In this document: positions 56,813-64,000 of the stretch, piece by piece
Layout: every line of letters begins with the position of its first letter
Numbering within the stretch: the stretch's first letter is position 1
Origin: Rouxiella sp. S1S-2
Lineage (GTDB): Bacteria; Pseudomonadota; Gammaproteobacteria; Enterobacterales; Enterobacteriaceae
Reading direction: 5' to 3'
Assembly: GCF_009208105.1 (NCBI RefSeq)
Contig: NZ_WFKL01000001.1
Span: 868,001-932,000, forward strand
DNA length: 64,000 bases
Program-made: the position numbers and the translations under genes
The notes under the pieces: generated by a model
The model's input: only the letters and a program-made list of their open reading frames with translations
Databases searched by the model: none
What the model was told of the DNA's origin: nothing

Positions 56813-58303
56813 ATGCACGTGAGGAAGGCCATAGTCTCGTTAATAAGCGGTAATTTACTTTCCAAGGTGTTAGGACTGATAAGGGAAGTTGTTGTTGCTG
56901 CGCTTTTTGGTACCGGATATGTCAACGGAGCCTATCGGGTGGCGCAGACCGGCACATTGGTTCCGGTAAATTTTTTAGTCAGCGACAGCCTGACCGCATT
57001 TATCCCGCTCTATAAGAAATTTAGTGCGGAAAATGAAGATAAAGGAAAGTTGTTCTTCTGGTCGATGCAGCTCGTTTTCCTACTGTTCTCAATACTACTC
57101 ACCGGTGCGGCAATTATTTTTGTTGGTCCTTGGTTAAGTATCCTGGCCCCTGGTTTGGATGAAAAAACCCGAGCACTGTCTGAAAGTATGTTGATTATCA
57201 TGAGTCTTGGCATTGTGCTTTATTTGGGCTCGGCCTTGATAAACTATGTCGAAATGGCACATGACGATTTTCTGCCGATGTCGATGAGGCCGTCTATTCA
57301 AAATTTCGGCATGCTTCTGGGTGCGCTTTTTGCTTATCTCATTAACAACCCCATCTACTTGGCTTGGGGTTTTACCCTCAGCTATGGCATTTTTTTTGGC
57401 TGGGTGTTCTCTCGCGGCCTAAGAAAAGGGATATTGGGTTTCCCCCGAAAATGTGAACTGTCGGTATTGAAGGAAGTCAGTGCAAGCTTCTGGAGCACCT
57501 TGAAGCCGCTCATTTTATTGCCTTTTTTATATCAAGGTAATATCGCCATTGAGCGTGCAGCAGCGACATTAATTAGTATCACCGCCGTTTCTGCTCTGGA
57601 TTATGCCAAATTTATTACCGAAACCCTGCTGTTGGTTGTTTCTACACCGATTGCATTGGCGGGTTTGGCAAATTGGGGGGGCTTAAAGCCCGAGATCATT
57701 AAAGCTAAGTTGGTTGAAGCTTTTACCTTACTTCTGCTCTTTTCTTTGCCCGTTTCGCTGTTCCTGGGACTGCATGCCAAACTGCTGGTTACCGTGTTGT
57801 TTGCCCGAGGAAAATTTGACCATAACTCAATCGTCGTGACAGCTAACATTCTGCAGGGCATGTCGATTGGCCTTTGGGCAAACGTTATCAGCTATGTCCT
57901 TATAAAAGCCTTGAATACTCAATTCAGGAATAAAGCCGTCATGGTATTGATGACAGCTGGATTACTCACTAATGCTTTATTTAATATTTTCTTTCATAAC
58001 TATTTTAAGGCGTTAACGTTAGGGTTGGGATATTCGCTTTATGGATTGATAACGTTGGGCGGATGCGTATATTTACTCGGCATTTGGAGCAATGTTAAAA
58101 ATAGTGTCATTTATGTCCTTACCTTTTCGGCGCTTTATGCTTCCTCAAGTTATTTAGACATTGGTCTGTCAAATCCCTTGGCGAACTTGTCATTAAATAG
58201 TGCTATTTTTATCGTTTTTTGGAGTGGAGTTGTTTATTGGGTTCCCTCTTTTAGGGCAAGCATGTTATCCATTATCATTAAACGGAGGAAGGTTGATGTT
58301 TAG
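56813..58303 (+). CDS. Lipid-linked-oligosaccharide flippase, MurJ/Wzx-like (MVF family)
   Basis: 496 residues, about 13-14 spans. The N-terminus (LSKVLGLIREVVVAALFGTG) has the GLxR[DE] motif of MurJ-type MOP-superfamily flippases. It is the likely Wzx of the operon, moving the undecaprenyl-linked repeat unit to the outer leaflet. A GTG two codons downstream (56819) has a better-spaced AAGGA site than the ATG chosen. The last 8 bases overlap the next gene. MurJ-like flippases occur in several EPS clusters; the cell's own MurJ should lie elsewhere. Confidence 0.85.
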   Translation: MHVRKAIVSLISGNLLSKVLGLIREVVVAALFGTGYVNGAYRVAQTGTLVPVNFLVSDSLTAFIPLYKKFSAENEDKGKLFFWSMQLVFLLFSILLTGAAIIFVGPWLSILAPGLDEKTRALSESMLIIMSLGIVLYLGSALINYVEMAHDDFLPMSMRPSIQNFGMLLGALFAYLINNPIYLAWGFTLSYGIFFGWVFSRGLRKGILGFPRKCELSVLKEVSASFWSTLKPLILLPFLYQGNIAIERAAATLISITAVSALDYAKFITETLLLVVSTPIALAGLANWGGLKPEIIKAKLVEAFTLLLLFSLPVSLFLGLHAKLLVTVLFARGKFDHNSIVVTANILQGMSIGLWANVISYVLIKALNTQFRNKAVMVLMTAGLLTNALFNIFFHNYFKALTLGLGYSLYGLITLGGCVYLLGIWSNVKNSVIYVLTFSALYASSSYLDIGLSNPLANLSLNSAIFIVFWSGVVYWVPSFRASMLSIIIKRRKVDV

Positions 58304-58865
58304 AAAAATAAGACTGCGCTTCCTTATTTCATTTGTTAGATGTTTATTTTTAATGATTAAGTATGGTAAGGATATAAAAATAAATCCGCTAAGAGTATAT
58401 ATTTCTTTTAGTGCGAAAATAAAAATAACTGACGGTGGAACGATCGAAATTAGAGGGGGTCGCGACAGAGTCTTCCTGTCTAAAAACACCTCAATACACT
58501 GCTCAGGCGGAACATTAACTATCGGGAATGGTGTGTTTTTTAACGAAAATAATCATCTTGTTTGCCACTCTTCGATGTCGATTGGGGATGACTGCTTGTT
58601 TGGACAAAATGTTTGTTTTTTCGACTCAGATCATCAGTTTGGCAATTTAGAGAAGAAAATACGCGATCAGGGATACAGCATAAAACCCGTGAGTGTTGCC
58701 GATAATGTCTGGATAGGCGCCGGGTCAATTGTGACTAAAGGAACATCTATTGGTGCGCACAGTGTTATTGGTGCGAATTCTGTCGTTAGAGGTTTGTTGG
58801 ACGGTCAAAGCGTATATGCGGGCAATCCGGTCAAATTCGTAAGGAACATTCATGGAAACCGATAA
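58296..58865 (+). CDS. Left-handed beta-helix acyltransferase
   Basis: 189 residues, from an ATG with GGAGGAAGG upstream, overlapping the flippase gene by eight bases. The hexapeptide-repeat region runs from about residue 75: TIGNGVFFNENNHLVCHSSM, then SIGDDCLFGQNVCFFDSDHQ, then NVWIGAGSIVTKGTSIGAHS. DHQFG matches the usual catalytic-His loop of the CatB/WcaF-type O-acetyltransferases. It probably acetylates a sugar of the repeat unit. The start of the next gene overlaps it by 14 bases. Confidence 0.88.
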   Translation: MFRKIRLRFLISFVRCLFLMIKYGKDIKINPLRVYISFSAKIKITDGGTIEIRGGRDRVFLSKNTSIHCSGGTLTIGNGVFFNENNHLVCHSSMSIGDDCLFGQNVCFFDSDHQFGNLEKKIRDQGYSIKPVSVADNVWIGAGSIVTKGTSIGAHSVIGANSVVRGLLDGQSVYAGNPVKFVRNIHGNR

Positions 58866-60015
58866 TAAAGAGATCGTTTTGTTGTCGACCGCTGATTGGG
58901 ATAATCCGTTTTGGACTAACAAGCAGCACGTTGCCGTTGAGTTTGCTCGCAGGGGATATAAAGTTCTCTATATCGATTCTCTAGGCCTGAGGGCGCCAAG
59001 CTTAAATAAGAAAGATTTTGGCCGCATAGTAAAGAAGCTGGTTAAAGTTGTGCGACCACCAAAAAAAGTGCAGGAAAATATCTGGGTCTGGTCTCCCGTG
59101 ACGCTTCCCTGGAACGCCTATCGTCCAGTTCGATTCTTCAATAAATTTTATCTCAGCTCGTGTGTGAAACTGTGGAGTAAATTACTGGGCTTCAAAAAGC
59201 CCTGGCTGTGGACTTATAATCCACTTACTACGGAGTTTCTAAAGCCGGATAATTTCTCTAAAACGATTTATCACTGTGTCGACGAGATTAAGGCTCAGCC
59301 GGGAATGCCTATCGATATTCTTGAGCGTGAAGAAAAAACGCTGCTTAAATGTGCTGATATTGTTTTTGTGACAGCACCGCAACTGAAGGAATCTCGTCTG
59401 CAATGGAATGATAATATCCATTATTTTTCCAACGTAGCTGATTTTTTACACTTTAATAAAGCACTGACTGAAGATTATCCAATACCTGATGATATCAAGG
59501 ATATTAAAGCCCCCATTTTAGGCTTTGTTGGAGCCGTGAGTGCTTATAAAATAAACATGGCGCTATTGTGTTATCTCGCCAAATCAAGGCCTGAATATAA
59601 TATCGTGATAATCGGTGAAGTGGGGGAGGGCGATCCTTCGACAAAGATCCATCTATTAAAAGAGTTTAAAAATATTCATCTTTTGGGACCAAGATCCTAC
59701 TCCATTTTGCCGCAATACCTGAAGCATTTTGATGTTGCACTTTTACCTAATAATCTAAATGAATACACTGACAATATGTTTCCAATGAAATTTTTTGAGT
59801 ATTTGGCTGCGGGTAAGCCTATTGTTAGCGTTGATCTTTCTTCTATCAAAGAGTTTCAGCATATTGTGAAAATAGGGCACAGTTCCGAGGAGTTTGTACA
59901 AGCGGTTGATCAGGTCTTAAAAGGAGATGTCGCTTCTTTAGATGATCGTTTGCTATTAGCGAAGGAATATACCTATGAAAACCGCACGGCCAAGATGTTG
60001 GATATGATTGATTGA
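58852..60015 (+). CDS. Glycosyltransferase, GT4/GT1-like
   Basis: 387 residues. N-terminal WDNPFWTNKQHVAVEFARRG and TYNPLTTEFLKPDNF and C-terminal APILGFVGAVSAYKINMALL, IHLLGPRSYSILPQYLKHFD and MKFFEYLAAGKPIVSVDLSS (EX7E-like) mark a GT-B fold of the type that includes EPS transferases such as AmsK/CpsF-like proteins. Its start overlaps the acyltransferase. It adds another sugar to the lipid-linked unit. The donor is not known. Confidence 0.85.
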   Translation: METDNKEIVLLSTADWDNPFWTNKQHVAVEFARRGYKVLYIDSLGLRAPSLNKKDFGRIVKKLVKVVRPPKKVQENIWVWSPVTLPWNAYRPVRFFNKFYLSSCVKLWSKLLGFKKPWLWTYNPLTTEFLKPDNFSKTIYHCVDEIKAQPGMPIDILEREEKTLLKCADIVFVTAPQLKESRLQWNDNIHYFSNVADFLHFNKALTEDYPIPDDIKDIKAPILGFVGAVSAYKINMALLCYLAKSRPEYNIVIIGEVGEGDPSTKIHLLKEFKNIHLLGPRSYSILPQYLKHFDVALLPNNLNEYTDNMFPMKFFEYLAAGKPIVSVDLSSIKEFQHIVKIGHSSEEFVQAVDQVLKGDVASLDDRLLLAKEYTYENRTAKMLDMID

Positions 60016-60113
60016 TGGAAGGAAAACATTTTATGCCTACTTCTGATGTATTTTAGGTTTCTTGATGCGCTTGCGGCTTCATCTTATTTTCACTCAGACA
60101 GGTGTAGTAGAGT

Positions 60114-61664
60114 ATGAATATTACTAAAAGACTGCTCTTAAAGCGTGTTTTATTTGGTGCTATTTATTCATGTGTAGGCTTTAGGTCATTTGCCAGCCCG
60201 ATAGCGTTGCTTGCGGCGGAGATTAATCCTATCGCTAATCAAAATGCTACTGACCCTGCTTTATTTTTGAAAAAAATAAAAAATAAAATCACACTTGAAG
60301 CTCTAAAAAATATCCAGGGTTCAGCGATCTATGATTATTATTTCGTGTTGCCAGATGACATAAAGAACGATCCTCTCAGTCTTTATATCTGTATCGGCAG
60401 TGCCACGCCAACGTCTAGCGAGTATGTGACCTCCATTGATGGGCTTAAATGGCAGAAGTATATTTTGCAATTTGAGCTGAGTGACTTTGGTGCTGTTGGT
60501 GACGGGGCAACAGACTCTGCCGATGCCATTGAGTTAGCGCTTAACTCCGGTCTTGCTATAACAGAAACTAAAGGCTATTCCTTTTTACTCGGTAGAACGA
60601 TTAACATAAGTGATATTTATCTTAACCTCACCGGATTGGGGCAGGGGAAAACGACGTTCCTTTTGAACCATTACAATAACGGTATCGAGTTTAGCCGTGC
60701 TTCTCCGAACATTGAAAAATCAACTGTCACACTGAAAAACTTCACCATAAAAAGACTTAATAATGGGCTTTATGAGGGGGGGGCTGGCCCTAAGGGATTG
60801 TATGTGGGTAATGCGAGTCCGTTACTCATCGAGAGTGTGGAAGAGTGTTATGGCTTAGGCTATGGCTTGCATATAGACTATTCAAATAATGTGGTGGTCA
60901 GAGACTGCCATGTTCACGACCATAAGGGGCAGGCCGCGGGATTATCAGGTACCGACGGTATTCATTTCTATCGCTCGCAAAATGTCACTGCGGAAAAAAA
61001 CTTTGTGCATGATGTCGGTGATGATGCTATTTCAGCCGGTTCATACGACAGTAATTACGCGGCTGAGAATATATCTTTCCTCGATAACAAGATATATTCC
61101 TCTAAAGGAGGAATGAAAATTTATGCCTTTGCGAGTAACGTTCTTATTCAGGGAAATAAAGTCGTAGGTGCCCGTGAGGGTGGGGTATATCTGACTGACG
61201 ATGCCAACTCTCCTGAGGGGTCTACTATTGATGGCGTGAAAATTCTCTACAATGATTTTTATGCCATTGGTGTTTATGGCCAGTCGGATGAAGGGGGAGC
61301 ATTAAGAATTCGATTCTGGCCTGTAGAAGGGCATGCCTCTAAAATTACCAATATTAGTTTCGAAAATAACTCAATATATAACTCTCGTGTGGGTATATCT
61401 GAACTGGCTTATAATAGCACCAAGCGGCTATCTAATTTACAAGTGTTAAATAATACGTTTATCGTTAATGGTGGTGCAGTCGGGGTTATCAAGAAATATT
61501 CTATTAGATTAACCCAGTGTGATGATGTTTTAGATATTTCTAAAAATACATTTACCTACCCAACACTCGATTATTCTATTTTTTATGGCGCTGGGCTATC
61601 AGAGCTGCAGTGGAATTCAACAGCGCAGCCAAATACCGTCGATAACAGCGTTGTTATAGCATAA
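60114..61664 (+). CDS. Secreted right-handed beta-helix protein (pectate-lyase-3 superfamily)
   Basis: 516 residues. Signal-like N-terminus (KRLLLKRVLFGAIYSCVGFRSF, two basic clusters then a hydrophobic core) followed by about 60 residues of linker, then the pectate_lyase_3 signature FGAVGDGATDSADAIELAL (about residue 125) and parallel beta-helix repeats (NVVVRDCHVHDH; ISFLDNKIYSS; NVLIQGNKVV). Enzymes of this fold cut or epimerise polysaccharides. Its place in an EPS operon recalls WcaM in colanic-acid clusters, so it may trim or release the polymer. The catalytic residues are not identifiable. Confidence 0.8.
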   Translation: MNITKRLLLKRVLFGAIYSCVGFRSFASPIALLAAEINPIANQNATDPALFLKKIKNKITLEALKNIQGSAIYDYYFVLPDDIKNDPLSLYICIGSATPTSSEYVTSIDGLKWQKYILQFELSDFGAVGDGATDSADAIELALNSGLAITETKGYSFLLGRTINISDIYLNLTGLGQGKTTFLLNHYNNGIEFSRASPNIEKSTVTLKNFTIKRLNNGLYEGGAGPKGLYVGNASPLLIESVEECYGLGYGLHIDYSNNVVVRDCHVHDHKGQAAGLSGTDGIHFYRSQNVTAEKNFVHDVGDDAISAGSYDSNYAAENISFLDNKIYSSKGGMKIYAFASNVLIQGNKVVGAREGGVYLTDDANSPEGSTIDGVKILYNDFYAIGVYGQSDEGGALRIRFWPVEGHASKITNISFENNSIYNSRVGISELAYNSTKRLSNLQVLNNTFIVNGGAVGVIKKYSIRLTQCDDVLDISKNTFTYPTLDYSIFYGAGLSELQWNSTAQPNTVDNSVVIA

Positions 61665-61794
61665 TTTTCAGCGTATTCAGTCGTGTATTTTATTTTACTA
61701 ATAATGAAAAGTAGCCGCTGGATTTAATTCCTGTGGTATTGCTCTTGTCGATTCCTCTGAGTATTTTTCTGAGGAATATATATCGAGGATGACT

Positions 61795-63216
61795 ATGATT
61801 CTTCCCGTTATTATGGCCGGTGGTACCGGCAGCCGCTTATGGCCGATGTCTCGTGAACATTTTCCAAAGCAATTTTTGAGTCTTCACGGCGAACAGTCAA
61901 TGCTACAGGAGACGGTCACCCGCCTGCATGGCCTGAACGTTTGTGAGCCGCTGGTTATTTGTAATGAGCTGCATCGTTTTCTCGTGGCCGAACAATTACG
62001 CCAAATTAATCAGCTAGCCAATAACATCATGCTAGAACCCATTGGCCGTAATACCGCCCCTGCGATTACGCTAGCGGCATTACACGCGATCAAAAATGGG
62101 CAAGACCCGTTATTACTGGTGCTGGCTGCCGACCACGTCATCGAAAATCCTGAGGCTTTTCATAAGGCGGTGCAGGGAGCCATTCCTTTTGCCGAGCAGG
62201 GAAAGTTAGTCACTTTCGGGATTGTAGCGACCAGCCCAGAGACCGGCTATGGCTATATTCAACGCGGCATGGCGTTCAGCAGTGACGCCGTTCCTGCCTA
62301 TCGAGTACAGCGTTTTGTAGAAAAGCCGTTGCTGGCAACCGCACTGGAATATCTTGAAAGCGGTGAATATTACTGGAACAGTGGCATGTTTCTGTTTGGC
62401 GCCAAACGTTTTCTGCAGGAGATGGAAATATTCCGTCCAGATATCGTTGCGGCCTGCCGTAAATCTATTGAAACCGCTCAAGCCGATCCTCAGCAAGATT
62501 TTATACGCGTTGATGCCGCCTCGTTTATTGCCTGTCCCGATGAGTCTGTTGACTACGCGGTAATGGAAAAGACCTCGGATGCCATTGTTGTCCCTCTCGA
62601 TGCTGGCTGGAGTGACGTAGGGTCATGGTCTGCACTGTGGGATGTGAATAATAAAAACGATCAGGGCAATGCCCTCATTGGCGATGTATTTACTCATAAC
62701 GCCGCCAACTGCTATATCAAGTCCGATGAGAAACTGGTGGCAGCCATTGGCGTCGATAACCTGGTCATCGTTAATACTAAGGATGCGGTGCTGGTTATTG
62801 ATAAATCCCAGGTTCAGGACGTTAAAAAGGTCGTGGAGTTTTTGAAAAAAAACCAGCGCCGTGAATATCGACTGCATCGTGAGTCTTATAGCCCGTGGGG
62901 ACATAACGATAAAGTGGTTAATGCGCCACGATATAACGTTAATCGTATTACGGTGAAACCAGGAGGGAAATTTTCGCTGCAAATGCACCACCACCGCACC
63001 GAGCATTGGGTCATTCTCTCCGGTACCGCCAAAGTGAGCCTCGAAGATAAAACCTATTTTCTGACTGAAAACCAATCAACTTTTATTCCGATTGGCACCC
63101 AGCATACCTTGGAAAACCCGGGGAAAATTCCGTTAGAGCTGCTTGAAGTCCAGTCAGGCTCCTATTTGGGCGATGACGACATTATCCGTATTTCGGACCT
63201 TCATGAACATTTCTAA
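61795..63216 (+). CDS. manC: Mannose-1-phosphate guanylyltransferase / mannose-6-phosphate isomerase (ManC/CpsB)
   Basis: 473 residues. The N-terminal guanylyltransferase has [19 protein letters not shown] (residues 8-26) and [11 protein letters not shown]. The C-terminal type II phosphomannose isomerase/cupin has [10 protein letters not shown] and [17 protein letters not shown] with metal His residues. It makes GDP-mannose. The start is taken at 61795, because GAGG lies six bases before it and an ATG two codons upstream lies against that site. It matches E. coli CpsB. It is followed by manB after 12 bases. Confidence 0.96.
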   Translation: MILPVIMAGGTGSRLWPMSREHFPKQFLSLHGEQSMLQETVTRLHGLNVCEPLVICNELHRFLVAEQLRQINQLANNIMLEPIGRNTAPAITLAALHAIKNGQDPLLLVLAADHVIENPEAFHKAVQGAIPFAEQGKLVTFGIVATSPETGYGYIQRGMAFSSDAVPAYRVQRFVEKPLLATALEYLESGEYYWNSGMFLFGAKRFLQEMEIFRPDIVAACRKSIETAQADPQQDFIRVDAASFIACPDESVDYAVMEKTSDAIVVPLDAGWSDVGSWSALWDVNNKNDQGNALIGDVFTHNAANCYIKSDEKLVAAIGVDNLVIVNTKDAVLVIDKSQVQDVKKVVEFLKKNQRREYRLHRESYSPWGHNDKVVNAPRYNVNRITVKPGGKFSLQMHHHRTEHWVILSGTAKVSLEDKTYFLTENQSTFIPIGTQHTLENPGKIPLELLEVQSGSYLGDDDIIRISDLHEHF

Positions 63217-63228
63217 CGGGGATACAAC

Positions 63229-64000
63229 ATGTCAGCTAAATTAACCTGCTTCAAGGCCTATGACATTCGCGGTGAACTGGGTGTCGAGTTAAATGAAGAG
63301 ATTGCTTACCGAATCGGCCGCGCCTACGGTGAGTACTTAAAGCCTAAAAGAATCGTGGTAGGCGGAGATGTAAGGTTAACCAGTGAGGCGCTGAAATTAG
63401 CCGTAGCGAGAGGACTACGGGATGCAGGAACGGACGTAGTCGACATAGGCGTATCGGGCACTGAAGAAATTTATTTCGCCACCTCTTATCTAAATGTGGA
63501 TGGCGGTATCGAAGTGACTGCCAGCCATAATCCAATGAATTACAATGGCATGAAGTTAGTCCGAGAGAGTTCAAAACCGATTAGCGGTGATACGGGTTTA
63601 CGTGATATCCAACGGCTAGCGGAAGAAAATAATTTTATTCCCATCGAGGAGAATAAGCGTGGTTATTACGAGACGCTGTCGGTGCTCGATGCCTATGTTG
63701 ATAAAGTGCTCAGCTATGTGGATTTAAACAATTTCAATCGCCCTTTAAAACTGGTTATTAACTCGGGTAACGGTGCAGCAGGACACGTCGTTGATGCTAT
63801 CGAGCAGCGCTTTATACAGGCAGGTAAAGCGGTTGAGTTTATCAAGGTACATCATCACCCAGACGGCAATTTTCCTAATGGTATTCCTAATCCACTATTG
63901 CCTGAATGTCGTCAGGATACGACGGATGCCATTATTAAGCATCAGGCGGATATGGGAATAGCCTTTGATGGTGACTTTGACCGCTGCTTCCTGTTTGACG
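63229..64000 (+). CDS. manB: Phosphomannomutase ManB/CpsG, N-terminal part
   Basis: 257 codons are present, cut by the window end (about 456 residues expected). It interconverts mannose 6-phosphate and mannose 1-phosphate for ManC. The phosphorylated Ser is in [13 protein letters not shown] (about residue 98) and the metal-binding loop is DGDFDR (about residue 250). The domain start [18 protein letters not shown] follows the alpha-D-phosphohexomutase family. It is last in the operon as seen. Downstream sugar genes such as gmd or fcl cannot be judged here. Confidence 0.95.
   Translation, partial: MSAKLTCFKAYDIRGELGVELNEEIAYRIGRAYGEYLKPKRIVVGGDVRLTSEALKLAVARGLRDAGTDVVDIGVSGTEEIYFATSYLNVDGGIEVTASHNPMNYNGMKLVRESSKPISGDTGLRDIQRLAEENNFIPIEENKRGYYETLSVLDAYVDKVLSYVDLNNFNRPLKLVINSGNGAAGHVVDAIEQRFIQAGKAVEFIKVHHHPDGNFPNGIPNPLLPECRQDTTDAIIKHQADMGIAFDGDFDRCFLFD

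Overview
The window is a chromosomal segment of a member of the Enterobacterales. The housekeeping gene order glnE-hldE-ubiK-ribB-ygiD-ygiC-ygiB-tolC-nudF-yqiB-cpdA-yqiA-parE, followed by ygiN-mdaB-parC-plsC-ftsP, is close to that of Escherichia coli, and most proteins have the usual enterobacterial length and motifs. Details such as an ExbB with a long signal-peptide-bearing N-terminus, yqhC-dkgA without yqhD, and a complete chromosomal oqxAB-type pump locus suggest a Yersiniaceae/Serratia/Rahnella-like genus rather than E. coli. This is inferred from recall of families and not from a search.

Region 1 (1-15.3 kb) is core: nitrogen regulation (glnE), LPS heptose synthesis (hldE), a ubiquinone accessory factor (ubiK), riboflavin synthesis under an FMN riboswitch (ribB), ygiD, the ygiB-ygiC pair, tolC, the nudF-yqiB-cpdA-yqiA operon and parE. 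A phosphoethanolamine-transferase gene between ribB and ygiD is dead: I see two frameshifts and a nonsense codon.

Region 2 (15.3-21.1 kb) lies between parE and ygiN and looks accessory. It holds a GlxA-type regulator followed by a second-type GAPDH gene, a C-terminal scrap of an exonuclease/endonuclease/phosphatase gene, an AT-rich stretch with few genes, two small minus-strand genes (one like the N-terminus of NicX, one like the YmgB/YcgZ connector family), a zinc-ribbon membrane protein and an XRE regulator.

Region 3 (21.1-43.7 kb) returns to core genes (ygiN, mdaB, parC, plsC, ftsP, dkgA, yqhC, yghB, metC, exbBD with a Fur box, alkB) mixed with less conserved ones: a cold-shock-domain protein with an unknown C-terminus, an AraC regulator, an FMN reductase with a tiny XapX protein, an MFS exporter with a divergent LysR regulator, a PPK2 kinase, a ZntB-like transporter, and a LysR regulator divergent from an NCS2 purine permease. 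The permease has a near-perfect PurR operator and a 5' leader that can fold into a three-way junction whose closing stem covers the ribosome binding site.

Region 4 (43.7-50.3 kb) is an efflux locus: an Rrf2 regulator (oqxR-like), the RND pump oqxB and its adaptor oqxA, and a divergent RarA-like AraC regulator. The oqxA/rarA intergenic region holds a perfect 11-bp inverted repeat. A DUF3053 lipoprotein follows.

Region 5 (50.3-64 kb) is an exopolysaccharide locus: an RcsA-like regulator gene with two RcsAB-box-like sites upstream, then a JUMPstart/ops element, then a co-oriented operon: tyrosine kinase/co-polymerase (wzc-like), polymerase (wzy-like), glycosyltransferase, MurJ/Wzx-type flippase, acyltransferase, second glycosyltransferase, a beta-helix protein, manC and manB (cut by the window end). 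The manC-manB pair indicates GDP-mannose as a precursor. No wza, wzb or initiating phosphoglycosyltransferase is seen in the window. No rRNA, tRNA, CRISPR array or insertion sequence was seen.
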